Shown here: piece after piece, positions 7,734 through 16,946 of the stretch
How the letters are laid out: each line of letters begins with the position of its first letter
How positions within the stretch are numbered: the first letter of the stretch is position 1
Source: an uncultured Bacilli bacterium
GTDB lineage: Bacteria > Bacillota_I > Bacilli_A > RF39 > UBA660
Direction of reading: 5' to 3'
Assembly: GCA_947628485.1 (NCBI GenBank)
Contig: CANRAA010000005.1
Location: 1-38,470 of the forward strand
DNA length: 38,470 nt
Translations under genes and position numbers: made by a program
Notes under the pieces: generated by a model
Told to the model about the DNA's origin: nothing
Database searches by the model: none
What the model saw: only the letters and a program-made list of their open reading frames with translations

Positions 7734-8825
7734 TTATACAAGTTTAATTAAAATTTCATTCATAACATATAAATATGTGGGATTAATCTTTAAATAACCA
7801 TCTATATATAATAATTCTTTGTTTTGAAGAAGTTTTTTCACCGGAAAAACATCGGCAATATTAACGCCATATTTATTATAAAATTCTCTTATATTAATCC
7901 CCTTTGTTTTTCTTAAACCTAAAATAACTTCATATTTCATGATGGCCATTTTATCTAAAAGTTCTTCCTTATCTCTTCTTTTGCCTTTTAAATAGTTTGT
8001 TAAACTTTTAGTATTATCATAACGAACCCCAAAAGTATAACCCGATGCCCCACATCCAAAGCCATAATATTCTAAATTATGCCAATAAACTAAGTTATGT
8101 TTCGATTCATATCCCTCTTTCGCATAATTAGATAATTCATATTGCGTATAACCATTTTTGGTTAAAGTTTTGCGAATTAATTCATACATTTCATAATCGG
8201 TTTCTTCAGGTATTTCTTGAGTTTTAGAAATACCTAGACAAGTATTATCTTGAATCATTAAACTATAAGTACTAATATGGGGAACATCTAATTTTAAAAA
8301 GTATTTTAAATCTTCTTTTAACATTTTTATATCTTCCCCAGGAATAGCATAAATTAAATCGACATTGATATTATTTATACCAATATCTTTAATCATTTTT
8401 ATTTTATTCTCTACTTCTTGAAAATCATTTTTTCTTTTTAAGTAAGGATAATTTTCCTCTAAAAAACTTTCAATACCTAGACTTATTCTATTTACCCCAT
8501 ATCTTTTAAGTAAATTTATTAAATTTTCATTTACATCTTCAATATTGCATTCAAAAGTAAATTCTTCTAATTTATCTTTATGAAAGATATTCGTTAAATT
8601 TAAAACATATTCTATTTCTTCAAGGGAAAGAGCACTGGGAGTACCACCCCCAATGTAGATAGTTTTAACATCTTCACCCATGTAACTATCTAAGATTTCT
8701 TCCTTTATTTTAGGAAGATATGCTTTAACCCACTCGGAATTATAAATTACTTTACAAAAGTCACAATAAGGACAAATTTTATGACAAAAAGGAATATGAA
8801 TATAAACACTACTAACTTCTTCCAT
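7734..8825 (-). CDS. hemW: Radical SAM protein HemW
   Basis: A 363-residue radical SAM protein of the HemN/HemW family. The cluster motif CHKICPYC (CxxxCxxC) is at about residues 14-21, followed by DFC. TIYIGGGTPSAL near residue 60 is the SAM-binding glycine motif and NRISLGIESF near 135 is conserved in the family. In characterised bacteria HemW is a heme-binding protein that handles heme insertion; it is often wrongly called coproporphyrinogen oxidase. The C-terminal HemN_C-like part (LVYWHNLEYYGFGCGASGY) is present. In Firmicutes it commonly follows lepA; here one small regulator lies between them. Confidence 0.92.
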   Translation of the reverse strand: MEEVSSVYIHIPFCHKICPYCDFCKVIYNSEWVKAYLPKIKEEILDSYMGEDVKTIYIGGGTPSALSLEEIEYVLNLTNIFHKDKLEEFTFECNIEDVNENLINLLKRYGVNRISLGIESFLEENYPYLKRKNDFQEVENKIKMIKDIGINNINVDLIYAIPGEDIKMLKEDLKYFLKLDVPHISTYSLMIQDNTCLGISKTQEIPEETDYEMYELIRKTLTKNGYTQYELSNYAKEGYESKHNLVYWHNLEYYGFGCGASGYTFGVRYDNTKSLTNYLKGKRRDKEELLDKMAIMKYEVILGLRKTKGINIREFYNKYGVNIADVFPVKKLLQNKELLYIDGYLKINPTYLYVMNEILIKLV

Positions 8826-8826
8826 G

Positions 8827-9237
8827 TTAATGTCCTTTAGTATAGTGATCTAATTCTTCTTGAAATTCTTTATCATCTACTTTATGAATATTTTCATGTA
8901 AGGTCGATTTAGGTATCCCACTTTTAACCTCTAGTTCTCTTAAAGATAAGCCATTTTTAATGTAATCTTTCCCAAGTATTTTAGCGGTATCTTCATTTAT
9001 AGTACTTTTTCTTTTGCCAAGCATGCCTCCTTTTTTAACTCCGAGTAACATGATTTTTTGTTGGGCAAGGTCTAATTTTTGATGGAGAATTGCATCATAC
9101 CCTTCTTTAGTATTATCTCTTACAACACTTAAATATTTTTTAATACTACTTTCGGATTTACCAAAATGCTTGGCAGCCTCACTTATTGTATGCATATCTA
9201 TGATATATTCGGCCACTTCTTTTATTTGTTCATTCAT
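8827..9237 (-). CDS. SpoIIID-like protein with two HTH units
   Basis: A 136-residue protein that appears to contain the SpoIIID-type DNA-binding unit twice. The first (about 4-42) reads [20 protein letters not shown] then [14 protein letters not shown]. The second (about 85-122) has [20 protein letters not shown] then [14 protein letters not shown]. Both resemble the SpoIIID pattern of a tyrosine-isoleucine helix followed by an AKxFGVSKSTVHKDL recognition helix. The linker is basic and Gly-rich ([12 protein letters not shown]). Normal SpoIIID is about 90 residues with one unit. It overlaps lepA by 4 nt (ATGA) and is 1 nt from hemW, so it is surely in that operon. A role as a sporulation or developmental transcription factor is inferred. 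Confidence 0.65.
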   Translation of the reverse strand: MNEQIKEVAEYIIDMHTISEAAKHFGKSESSIKKYLSVVRDNTKEGYDAILHQKLDLAQQKIMLLGVKKGGMLGKRKSTINEDTAKILGKDYIKNGLSLRELEVKSGIPKSTLHENIHKVDDKEFQEELDHYTKGH

Positions 9238-11039
9238 TTTTTATCATCCTCACTACTTAAAATACTTAAGAAGGCTTCGGCTGGAACTTCCACTCTTCCC
9301 ACCATTTTCATTCTTTTCTTACCTTCTTTTTGAGCTTCGAGTAATTTTCTTTTTCTAGAAACATCGCCACCATAACATTTGGCTAAGACGTTTTTCCGCA
9401 TCGCACTTATATTTTCCCTAGCAATTACTTTTGAACCAATACTCGCTTGAATAGAAACTTGAAACATTTGTCTTGGGATAACAGTTCTAAGTTTTTCCGT
9501 GATACTTCTTCCTTTTTCATAAGCAAAATCTTTATGAATAATTAAAGATAGAGCATCAACTTTTTCCCCATTTAGTAAAATATCCATTTTAACTAAATCA
9601 CTTTCTTTATAACCAATTAAATCATAATCGAATGAGGCATAACCATTGGTTCTACTTTTTAGTTTATCATAAAAATCATAGACAACTTCCGCTAAAGGTA
9701 GTTCATAGTGAATATTTACTCTAGTATCATTAATATACTCAATACTTTTATAAATTCCTCTTTTATTTTGACAAAGTTCCATGATACTTCCAATATATGA
9801 TGCAGGAGCAATAATACTTGTATAAATGTATGGTTCCTCGATTTTGGCAAGTCTTTCCCGTGGAGGCATTTTATTAGGATTATCGACCATCACAACTTCC
9901 CCATTAGTAAGGTATGCCTCATATAATACTGTCGGACTAGTAACGACAATATCTAAATTAAATTCCCTCTCTAGTCTCGTCGTAATTATTTCGGAATGCA
10001 AAAGACCTAAAAAACCGGTGTGAAAACCAAATCCTAAGGCTTCACTCGTAACAGGCTCAAAAATAAGAGAGGCATCATTTAATTTTAATTTATTTAAAGC
10101 ATCTTTTAACATTTCATATTTATTGGCCTCGACTGGGTAAATCCCCGAATAAACCATAGGTTTCATCGGCTTGTAACCTTCTAAAGGAGTGGTAGCCTCT
10201 CTTTCTTTAGTAGTGATAGTATCTCCCACATGAACACTCGAAATATCTTTAATCGCGGCACAAACATAACCAACTTCCCCACTTTTTAAAGATTTTAATT
10301 GTTCTTCTTTCGGAGTTTTAACCCCTAGTTCGGTTACTTCAAAACTTTTATGGGTCGCCATCGTTTTAATCGTATCTTTTAAATTTATTTCGCCATCCAC
10401 AACTTTAACTAGTAAAACGACTCCTTTATAACTATCAAAATAAGAGTCATAAATTAAAGCTCTCGTGGGATTATTTAAATTAATCTTCGGTCCTGGAATA
10501 CGATTTACAACCGCATCTAATAAATCTTTTACCCCTTCTCCCGTTTTTCCACTACATAAGATAATTTCTTCTTCCTTAAAACCTAAAACATCATGTAATT
10601 CTTTAGAAACTTTAGGAATATCGGCATTGGGTAAATCAATTTTATTAATAACTGGAATTATCGTTAAATCATTTTGCATGGCTAAATATAAATTAGCCAG
10701 TGTTTGAGCCTCAATTCCTTGAGCAGCATCAACAACTAAAATAGCCCCTTCACAAGCCGCTAAACTCCGGCTTACTTCATACGAAAAATCGACATGTCCC
10801 GGCGTATCTATTAAATTCAAAATATATTCTTGATTATCTTTTTGATATTTTAACTTAACTGTATTAAGTTTAATAGTTATGCCTCTTTCTCTTTCAATGT
10901 CCATACTATCTAACATTTGCTCTTTTAATTCTCTTTTAGAAACTGCCCCCGTATATTCTAAAATACGGTCCGCTAGAGTACTCTTACCATGATCAATATG
11001 AGCAATAATGGAAAAATTTCGTATATTTTCTTCTTGCAT
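9234..11039 (-). CDS. lepA: Elongation factor 4 (LepA)
   Basis: A translational GTPase that back-translocates or rescues stalled ribosomes. The G domain shows [15 protein letters not shown] (P loop), RGITIKLN (switch I), [14 protein letters not shown] (G3) and NKIDLPNAD (G4). The EF4-specific C-terminal domain is recognised by [19 protein letters not shown] and by [20 protein letters not shown] near the end. The start is placed at 11039, because the protein then begins [12 protein letters not shown] like other LepA proteins and GGTGGTG lies just upstream. The frame could extend to a TTG at 11066. The product is 601 residues, full length. It is the first gene of the long minus-strand block. 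Confidence 0.97.
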   Translation of the reverse strand: MQEENIRNFSIIAHIDHGKSTLADRILEYTGAVSKRELKEQMLDSMDIERERGITIKLNTVKLKYQKDNQEYILNLIDTPGHVDFSYEVSRSLAACEGAILVVDAAQGIEAQTLANLYLAMQNDLTIIPVINKIDLPNADIPKVSKELHDVLGFKEEEIILCSGKTGEGVKDLLDAVVNRIPGPKINLNNPTRALIYDSYFDSYKGVVLLVKVVDGEINLKDTIKTMATHKSFEVTELGVKTPKEEQLKSLKSGEVGYVCAAIKDISSVHVGDTITTKEREATTPLEGYKPMKPMVYSGIYPVEANKYEMLKDALNKLKLNDASLIFEPVTSEALGFGFHTGFLGLLHSEIITTRLEREFNLDIVVTSPTVLYEAYLTNGEVVMVDNPNKMPPRERLAKIEEPYIYTSIIAPASYIGSIMELCQNKRGIYKSIEYINDTRVNIHYELPLAEVVYDFYDKLKSRTNGYASFDYDLIGYKESDLVKMDILLNGEKVDALSLIIHKDFAYEKGRSITEKLRTVIPRQMFQVSIQASIGSKVIARENISAMRKNVLAKCYGGDVSRKRKLLEAQKEGKKRMKMVGRVEVPAEAFLSILSSEDDKK

Positions 11040-11096
11040 ATAAACACCACCAATATAATACCACAAAAAAGCATCAAAAAAAAGAAGTATTAATAA

Positions 11097-11393
11097 CTAT
11101 AATAAGTCACTATGACTTCCAGTATTAACTAACAATAGTACTAAATCATCATCAATATACTCATAGATTAATAACCAATCAGGTTCAATATGACACTCAA
11201 AACAATTTTTATATTTCTTACTTCTTTTTAATGGATGATTAAGATATTTAGGTTCTAATTTTTCTTTGTCTGCCAGTCTATCTACAACATCAAATAATTT
11301 AGTAAGATCTTTTCCTTGACTCTCAACTTTCTTTATGTCTTTTTTAAACTTTGAAGAATAAAATACATTATATTTATAATCATTGTTCATCAT
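11097..11393 (-). CDS. YafQ-family mRNA interferase toxin
   Basis: A 98-residue RelE-superfamily toxin close to YafQ, which cleaves mRNA on the ribosome. All residues implicated in YafQ catalysis are seen: His53 (NHPLK), His68, Asp72 and Trp73 (ECHIEPDWLLIY), and His94 in the terminal GSHSDLL. The N-terminal segment FKKDIKKVESQGKDLTKL is also typical. The start overlaps the end of the antitoxin gene by 14 nt, the normal arrangement for this family. The toxin appears intact, so the module is probably active. The next gene downstream on the same strand is lepA, 57 nt away. Confidence 0.93.
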   Translation of the reverse strand: MMNNDYKYNVFYSSKFKKDIKKVESQGKDLTKLFDVVDRLADKEKLEPKYLNHPLKRSKKYKNCFECHIEPDWLLIYEYIDDDLVLLLVNTGSHSDLL

Positions 11394-11703
11394 CAGATAA
11401 TAAGGCTTTCATTAAATCCTCTCTATTGCTATATTTTGGATACTCATCAAGATGTTTTTTAATGTATTTTACTTCCTTCATCATTTCCTTGATTTCTTTT
11501 TTGGTGAAAAACTTTTCGATGTCATCTTCATATTCTTCTTCGGCAGATACTTCAAATGGTATTTTCTTTTTTAAGATAGTTTGTTTAATAGTCATATTAA
11601 TAAGGCCACTTAAAGTTATCCCTAATTTTTGCAGTATCTTACCGACTTCTTCCTTATCTTTAGTATTAATTTGAACACTTATGGTTGTAGTTAAATTTGC
11701 CAT
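11380..11703 (-). CDS. RelB/DinJ-family antitoxin
   Basis: A 107-residue antitoxin with an N-terminal ribbon-helix-helix of the DinJ type (TTTISVQINTKDKEEVGKIL followed by GITLSGLINMTIKQ) for operator binding and dimerisation. The acidic, helical C-terminal half would wrap the YafQ toxin. It is slightly longer than usual DinJ. GGAG precedes the ATG at 11703. Upstream, TTGATT and TATTCT with 17-nt spacing form a possible promoter (about 11725-11755). The surrounding imperfect palindrome (ATACAAATATGGTAT) could be the autoregulatory operator. Confidence 0.9.
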   Translation of the reverse strand: MANLTTTISVQINTKDKEEVGKILQKLGITLSGLINMTIKQTILKKKIPFEVSAEEEYEDDIEKFFTKKEIKEMMKEVKYIKKHLDEYPKYSNREDLMKALLSDDEQ

Positions 11704-11725
11704 AATTTCATCTCCTTACCTCATA

Positions 11726-11754
11726 AGAATACCATATTTGTATCGTAAAATCAA
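11726..11754 (-). promoter_or_regulatory. Putative promoter/operator of the toxin-antitoxin operon
   Basis: On the minus strand TTGATT is followed after 17 nt by TATTCT. The spacer contains the imperfect palindrome ATACAAATATGGTAT. This fits negative autoregulation by the RHH antitoxin (inference). Confidence 0.4.
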
Positions 11755-11850
11755 TAATTTTAGATATTTTTTATATAATTTTTATATAATTATTATATGA
11801 TATTTAATCAATATTATTCTCAATATATATCAATATAAATTTACACTAAT

Positions 11851-11879
11851 TTGACAATTTAAGGAAAAAGTGCTATAAT
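11851..11879 (+). promoter_or_regulatory. Perfect consensus sigma-A promoter
   Basis: TTGACA (11851-11856), a 17-nt spacer and TATAAT (11874-11879) match the vegetative consensus exactly. Transcription should begin near 11886, giving a very short leader with GAGGGGG before the ATG at 11905. Confidence 0.85.
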
Positions 11880-11904
11880 TTACCTAGATATGAGGGGGAT
11901 TATG

Positions 11905-12717
11905 ATGAGGTACAGTTTAGTTGTTTGTGATGGTAATCGTTTTCAAAAAGAACTAAAGGGGTATAGCAATATACCTAGTTTTAAAACGAACGAAAAAACA
12001 CTTGAAGGTATCACGGAGTTTACAAGTAAATTTACTTGTTTAAATGATTTAAAATATTGGCTTATGGACTCAAGTGTTATGGAACCTTCTGATTGGTCAA
12101 AAAACTTAGCTATTGCTGAATTTGGTAATGGTCCCTACCCTTGTACGCTATTTTTTAATTTAACATTTGCGGAAGACAAAGTTTTCTTAGATCGGGATTA
12201 TTTAGTAAATTTTTATCAAAATCATATAGAAGATGCCAAATTTATGAAAGAATTTTACTATCAGTTTCATAATAACAACTGGGGCAATCAATTATTTAGA
12301 AAGGTTTACTTAGAACTGGAATATCAGAATACTTTAGATGCTGATTTAAAAAATAGAACTCTTTTAGAAATGAAAAGATTTATTTATGAATATTCGTCAT
12401 ATCATAACCGGATTGAGGGGTATTTTGGAACTGACTTTAAAAGATTAAAACTTTTAGCGGGTTTTGCCATCAACTATGAAAAAAGGACTAATCCAAAACC
12501 AAAAATAAAACATAATCCAACTTCCCAAGATATTAAATTAGAATTACAAAATTTATATGCTCTTTTAAGGGATAATCCAACTGAAGAAGAAAAAGAAGCT
12601 TACACATCCAGAATAAAAGATATTAAAGAAGAATTAGCGGTTACGCAAAGACTTAATATGGAAGCAGTGGCATCCAAAAGATTTAAGAAAACAAGAAAAG
12701 ATCCTTATGCTAAATAG
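11905..12717 (+). CDS. Uncharacterised protein upstream of def
   Basis: A soluble protein of 270 residues that I do not recognise. The first half is mixed, with several aromatic segments (DLKYWLMDSSVMEPSDWSKN, GPYPCTLFFNLTF). The middle is helical (EFYYQFHNNNWGNQLFRKVY). The C-terminal 90 residues are highly charged with a probable coiled coil and a basic end (KRFKKTRKDPYAK). The start at 11905 is chosen because GAGGGGG (11892-11898) is spaced 6 nt from it; ATGs at 11890 and 11902 are in frame, and the first would be nearly leaderless. It is driven by a perfect consensus promoter and followed by def after 13 nt, so expression is probably high and joint with deformylase. Confidence 0.7.
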   Translation: MRYSLVVCDGNRFQKELKGYSNIPSFKTNEKTLEGITEFTSKFTCLNDLKYWLMDSSVMEPSDWSKNLAIAEFGNGPYPCTLFFNLTFAEDKVFLDRDYLVNFYQNHIEDAKFMKEFYYQFHNNNWGNQLFRKVYLELEYQNTLDADLKNRTLLEMKRFIYEYSSYHNRIEGYFGTDFKRLKLLAGFAINYEKRTNPKPKIKHNPTSQDIKLELQNLYALLRDNPTEEEKEAYTSRIKDIKEELAVTQRLNMEAVASKRFKKTRKDPYAK

Positions 12718-12730
12718 AAAGGAATAAATT

Positions 12731-13282
12731 ATGAAGTTACCAGATTTAAAAATATTAGATGAAAAAAATAAAACTTTAAGAAAAATTAGTAAGGAAGTTT
12801 CATTTCCTTTATCTAAAGAAGATAAAAAGACTATTGAAGATATAATTACTTATCTTACTATGAGTCAAATTGAAGAATATTCTGAAAAATATGATTTAAG
12901 ACCAGGTATGGGACTTGCTTTTATTCAACTAGGTATTCCTAAAAACATTTTTGTGATTGTGGAAGAAGTTGATGATGAAAAATTTGAAAATTACATCGTT
13001 ATTAATCCTAAAATGCTTAGTCATAGTGAAGAATTAATCTATGTTGGCGAAGGTGAAGGCTGTTTATCTGTTAATAGAGAGGTCTGTGGGATTGTTCCAA
13101 GATATGCGAGAATGCGCGTGCAATATCAAGATATGGAAGGAAACACCAAAGAAATAAGAGTCCGAGAAGACATTTCCGTAGCCTTTCAACACGAAATGGA
13201 TCACCTAAATGGAATTCTTTTTATTGATAAGATAGATCCGAAAAATCCATTTAAAGATAAAGAAAAAATGCGAGAAATTTAA
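12731..13282 (+). CDS. def: Peptide deformylase
   Basis: A metalloenzyme that removes the N-formyl group from nascent proteins. All three motifs are visible: GMGLAFIQLG near residue 60 (GxGLAxxQ), GEGCLSV near 109-115 with the metal-binding Cys, and QHEMDHL with His154, Glu155 and His158. The length of 183 and the insert DEKFENYIVINP suggest the longer Gram-positive type 2 enzyme. GAAAGGA lies before the ATG. It is the second gene of a two-gene operon and is followed by a bidirectional terminator. No methionyl-tRNA formyltransferase gene is nearby. Confidence 0.96.
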   Translation: MKLPDLKILDEKNKTLRKISKEVSFPLSKEDKKTIEDIITYLTMSQIEEYSEKYDLRPGMGLAFIQLGIPKNIFVIVEEVDDEKFENYIVINPKMLSHSEELIYVGEGEGCLSVNREVCGIVPRYARMRVQYQDMEGNTKEIRVREDISVAFQHEMDHLNGILFIDKIDPKNPFKDKEKMREI

Positions 13283-13299
13283 TTTAATCTCGCATTTTT
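13264..13299. terminator. Bidirectional terminator between def and valS
   Basis: AAAAATGCGAGA (13264-13275) pairs perfectly with TCTCGCATTTTT (13288-13299), leaving a 12-nt loop. A-rich and T-rich flanks serve both converging genes. The stem overlaps the last codons of def. Confidence 0.85.
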
Positions 13300-13302
13300 A
13301 TT

Positions 13303-15819
13303 TTAACTTAATAATTTATTTAATTCTTCTTTTTCATCTTCTAATTTTTGTTTTTCTTTTTCCACTAAATCCTTTGGAGCTTTACTAACAAAATTAGCAT
13401 TATTAAGTAAATTCTCTCTTTTATTAATTGAGGCTTTTAATTCATTAATTTGTTTTTCTTTTAGTCTTAAATCATCTTCCGTAATTTCTTTTTCATAATA
13501 GATAATCGCTTCATAATTTTTAGTATTTACTTTAAATGCCGTTATATCTTTTTCTTTATCTATTATTTTACCATCTAATTTAAGTATTTTATTTATTAAA
13601 ACTTCCTTAAAGTTTAATTTAACTTCGTAACTAGGTAAAATATTATTTTCTTTAACCGTTGTTCTAAAGTTTTTGATAAATTCAATTATCTCATCTACTT
13701 CCATCTTGCTACCCGTAAATATTTGTTTTTTATCATAGATAGGATAAGAACTAATCATAATATTTTCATCTTTTATTGGCAGATAATCATAAATGACATT
13801 AGTAACATAAGGTATAAATGGATGGAGCATTTTTAAAATACAAGTCAAAGTATATAGTAAGGTACTTTTTGTACCAACAGTATCAATACTAAACTTAGCC
13901 ATTTCAATATAGTTATCACAAAAATCATTCCAAATAAAGGAGTAAATCGCTGTATTAACATTGTTAAACTCAAACTTTTCCATCGCTTTGGTAACATCTT
14001 TAATGGTCTCGTTTAATTTGGTTAAAATCCATTCGTCATGTTTTTGTAAATTAGTTAAATCTATTTCTTTAACACTTTCAATATTCATAAGTACAAACCG
14101 AGAGGCATTCCATAGTTTATTAATAAAATTCCAAGTCGATTTTAATTTTTCTTCGTCAAATCTTAAATCCATTCCTGGAGCCGTTGAGGTTGTTAAGTAA
14201 TATCTTAAAGCATCAGCCCCATAGGTTTCAATCATATCCATTGGGTCGACTCCATTACCTAAAGACTTACTCATTTTTCTTCCTAATTTATCTCTTATAA
14301 GACCATGGATTAAACATTTTTCAAATGGTCTTTGGTTAGTAAATTCTAAAGACTCAAAAGTCATCCGACAAACCCAGAAGAAAATAATATCGTAACCTGT
14401 AACTAAAACATCAGTTGGAAAATATCTTTTATAAAGGTCTGTTTCATCTGGCCATCCCATTGTGGCAAATGGCCATAAAGCGGAAGAAAACCAAGTATCT
14501 AGAACATCTTCATCTTGATGCCAGCCTTCACCCGTCGGTGCATCATATCCTACATATACTTCATCATCTTTATACCAAGCTGGAATTCTATGCCCCCACC
14601 AAAGTTGCCGAGATATACACCAATCGTGGCAATCACTCATCCAATTATTCATAATTTTTTCAAAACGAGGAGGAATAAAATTAACTTTAGTATCTTTATT
14701 TTTTTGATTTTCCACTACTCTTTTGGATAGTTCATCCATTTTAACAAACCATTGCTTTGATAAATATGGTTCCACCATGGCATCCGTTCTTTCGGAATGT
14801 CCCACACTATGGGTAATTTCTTCAATTTTTATTAAGATACCTTCTTCATCTAAATCTTTAACTAAAGCCTCTCTGGCTGCAAAACGGTCCATACCTTCAT
14901 ATTTACCCGCATATTCATTCATCGTACCATCTTCATTTAAGACTTTTATTCTCTCTAAATTATGTCTAAGTCCTACTTCATAGTCGTTTGGGTCGTGCGC
15001 TGGCGTAATTTTAACAACACCTGTTCCAAATTCGGGATCAGCGTGTTCATCCCCAATAATCGGAATTAATTTACCCACAACTGGTAAGATAACATTTTTA
15101 CCAATTAGATCTTTATATCTTTCATCTTCCGGATTTACCGCCACTGCCGTATCTCCAAATAAAGTTTCTGGTCTTGTCGTAGCTACTTCTAAAAAGTCAG
15201 TGGTACCTTCAATAAAATATTTTAAATGATAAAAAGCTCCTTTAACATCTTTATAGATAACTTCTTCATTAGATAAAGCAGTCTTGGCTACCGGGTCCCA
15301 GTTAATAATCTTTTCTCCTTGATAAATAAGACCTTTATTATAAAGATGCACAAATACATATTTAACAGCCTTTTCTAGTCCTTCATCAAGTGTAAATCTT
15401 TCTTTAGTTAAATCAACCGAAAGACCTAGTTTGGCCCATTGTTTATGAATAATATCTTTATGTTCATCTGTCCATTTAAAACATTCTTTTAAAAATTCTT
15501 CTCTTCCCAGTTCATACTTATTGATACCTTTTTCTTTTAACCGATGAACTACCTTAGCTTCAGTCGCAATCGCGGCATGGTCCATTCCTGGAAGCCATAA
15601 AGTATCATAACCTTGCATTCTTTTAAAACGGATAATAATATCTTGTAAAGCCGTATCCCAAGCATGTCCTAAATGGAGTTTTCCTGTAACATTCGGTGGA
15701 GGAATAACAATGGCATATGGCTTTTTTGAGGTATCTCCACATTCAAAATAATGAGACTCTAGCCAATTGTCATAAACTCCTTTCTCTACTTCTAAATGAT
15801 TATACTTTTTTTCTAACAT
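13303..15819 (-). CDS. valS: Valyl-tRNA synthetase
   Basis: A class Ia aminoacyl-tRNA synthetase that charges tRNA-Val, with an editing domain against threonine. [15 protein letters not shown] near residues 38-52 is the HIGH motif, and [14 protein letters not shown] near 515 is the KMSKS loop. The editing domain contains [16 protein letters not shown]. The C-terminus is the usual coiled-coil arm ([20 protein letters not shown] onwards). The start at 15819 ([10 protein letters not shown]) is chosen because GGAGGAAAG precedes it; an upstream in-frame Met at 15852 lies inside the leader RNA. The 838-residue product is slightly short but complete. It is controlled by the T-box leader directly upstream. 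Confidence 0.97.
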   Translation of the reverse strand: MLEKKYNHLEVEKGVYDNWLESHYFECGDTSKKPYAIVIPPPNVTGKLHLGHAWDTALQDIIIRFKRMQGYDTLWLPGMDHAAIATEAKVVHRLKEKGINKYELGREEFLKECFKWTDEHKDIIHKQWAKLGLSVDLTKERFTLDEGLEKAVKYVFVHLYNKGLIYQGEKIINWDPVAKTALSNEEVIYKDVKGAFYHLKYFIEGTTDFLEVATTRPETLFGDTAVAVNPEDERYKDLIGKNVILPVVGKLIPIIGDEHADPEFGTGVVKITPAHDPNDYEVGLRHNLERIKVLNEDGTMNEYAGKYEGMDRFAAREALVKDLDEEGILIKIEEITHSVGHSERTDAMVEPYLSKQWFVKMDELSKRVVENQKNKDTKVNFIPPRFEKIMNNWMSDCHDWCISRQLWWGHRIPAWYKDDEVYVGYDAPTGEGWHQDEDVLDTWFSSALWPFATMGWPDETDLYKRYFPTDVLVTGYDIIFFWVCRMTFESLEFTNQRPFEKCLIHGLIRDKLGRKMSKSLGNGVDPMDMIETYGADALRYYLTTSTAPGMDLRFDEEKLKSTWNFINKLWNASRFVLMNIESVKEIDLTNLQKHDEWILTKLNETIKDVTKAMEKFEFNNVNTAIYSFIWNDFCDNYIEMAKFSIDTVGTKSTLLYTLTCILKMLHPFIPYVTNVIYDYLPIKDENIMISSYPIYDKKQIFTGSKMEVDEIIEFIKNFRTTVKENNILPSYEVKLNFKEVLINKILKLDGKIIDKEKDITAFKVNTKNYEAIIYYEKEITEDDLRLKEKQINELKASINKRENLLNNANFVSKAPKDLVEKEKQKLEDEKEELNKLLS

Positions 15820-15842
15820 AAACTTTCCTCCAAAAGAAAAAG

Positions 15843-16015
15843 ATAATACCAAAGGGCGAAATTACCGCGGTACCACCTTTATTTTTTCTTTAAATTATAA
15901 CGCATTTCTGCTTTTATACTCCATTGCAACAAATATATTCTTCTTTTATTAGTTTGCACCATCCACTAACTCTCTTTAAAAGAAATCCTATATCCCTCAA
16001 CTTCTTTGTATAAAC
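15843..16015 (-). promoter_or_regulatory. T-box leader (tRNA-Val sensing) of valS
   Basis: The minus strand carries the conserved T-box core AGGTGGTACCGCGG (15878-15865). Its TGGT bulge would pair with the ACCA end of uncharged tRNA. CGCCCTTT (15858-15851) can close the antiterminator stem. Upstream AGAGAG, GTTAGT...ACTAAT and GGTGCAA match the upper stem I region. GTT (15930-15928), followed by a purine and flanked by pairable GTTG/CAAT, is my best specifier (Val); GTA at 15919-15917 is an alternative. The downstream terminator is weak (GGTAAT/ATTATC, then TTTTTCTTTT). The SD can fold into CTTTT-GGAG-GAAAG, so control of translation is possible. Confidence 0.88.
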
Positions 16016-16040
16016 TTCTTTAATTTTATCAAAATTATTT

Positions 16041-16946
16041 TTAAACATCAAGAGTATCAATCACATTTTCCCCAATTTTAATAATTATCTTATTATTTTC
16101 GACTTCTGTATTTAACTTACCACTGGAAACATTATAACTCTTTAAATAACCATTACTAATATCTTTATAAATATATAACATATTATTACTAATAATTAAA
16201 AGATAATCTTTAACTAGCTTATAATCACTGATATTATAATCAATTAAATATTCATTTTTATCATAGTTATAAATGTGATAACTACTTCCTTTAGTAACAA
16301 TCAGCTTATCATTGAAATCAACTATCTTACTATCAAACTCCGAAGACTTTTTTTCATTATCTTTACTTACTAAATACCACTTATTATTTTTAGAGACGAT
16401 AAACATATCGGCATTTAAAGAACCATCTTCATTTATATTATCTTTTAATCCCACAAAACTATATTCAAAAGGTAAAATACTATTAATGTTTTCCGAAACA
16501 CTGATAGCTCCCCATAAATCATCTTGATTTTGTAAAATATAAATATTATCAAAAATATTGGTATTATAAGTTTTAACTTGTTTATAACTTTGTAAAACTT
16601 TACCATAATCTAAACTATAAAGATTAGTTAAAGCTCCATCTTTAATAAAAACATAATTATTATTAATAACTTCACTCTTTTTTAGATTACCATCTTTATA
16701 ATAATTAATATCTTCATCATCAATAACATATTCAGCATAATCACAAGAAGTCGTATTACAATGATAAGTATTAATTAAATCATTACCATCATAAAACCAA
16801 AGCATCTCTTTATAATAAAAATCATGACCAGGATTTTTATCAAAAGGGTTTTCTTTTTCTTTTAAGAAGTATGACGCAATCGTTAAAGGAACAAAAATTA
16901 TTAAAAGAGCAATAATGGTCGCAAGGACAGTCTTTTTATTAATCAT
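16041..16946 (-). CDS. Membrane-anchored beta-propeller-like protein (short paralogue)
   Basis: A 301-residue protein with one N-terminal membrane helix (about residues 7-27, VLATIIALLIIFVPLTIASYF) and an extracellular part rich in short beta hairpins (for example NNYVFIKDGALTNLYSLDYG, NKWYLVSKDN and SSYHIYNYDKNEYLIDY). One CysX5Cys pair (HCNTTSC) lies near residue 62. The repeats resemble WG / beta-propeller blades, but no catalytic residues are seen. Its start overlaps the end of the next upstream gene by 8 nt, and that gene encodes a longer protein of the same architecture; they form an operon ending just before the valS leader. Function is unknown. Confidence 0.6.
   Translation of the reverse strand: MINKKTVLATIIALLIIFVPLTIASYFLKEKENPFDKNPGHDFYYKEMLWFYDGNDLINTYHCNTTSCDYAEYVIDDEDINYYKDGNLKKSEVINNNYVFIKDGALTNLYSLDYGKVLQSYKQVKTYNTNIFDNIYILQNQDDLWGAISVSENINSILPFEYSFVGLKDNINEDGSLNADMFIVSKNNKWYLVSKDNEKKSSEFDSKIVDFNDKLIVTKGSSYHIYNYDKNEYLIDYNISDYKLVKDYLLIISNNMLYIYKDISNGYLKSYNVSSGKLNTEVENNKIIIKIGENVIDTLDV

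Noticed and set aside
11040-11066. N-terminal extension of LepA from TTG
   Set aside because: LepA family proteins begin near QENIRNF and GGTGGTG supports the ATG at 11039.
13961-14983. Several plus-strand frames opposite valS
   Set aside because: They run antisense to a clear valyl-tRNA synthetase, lack SDs and have odd Ser/Phe-rich composition expected of shadow frames.
15820-15852. N-terminal extension of ValS
   Set aside because: It runs through the T-box leader and GGAGGAAAG; the ATG at 15819 fits the family start.
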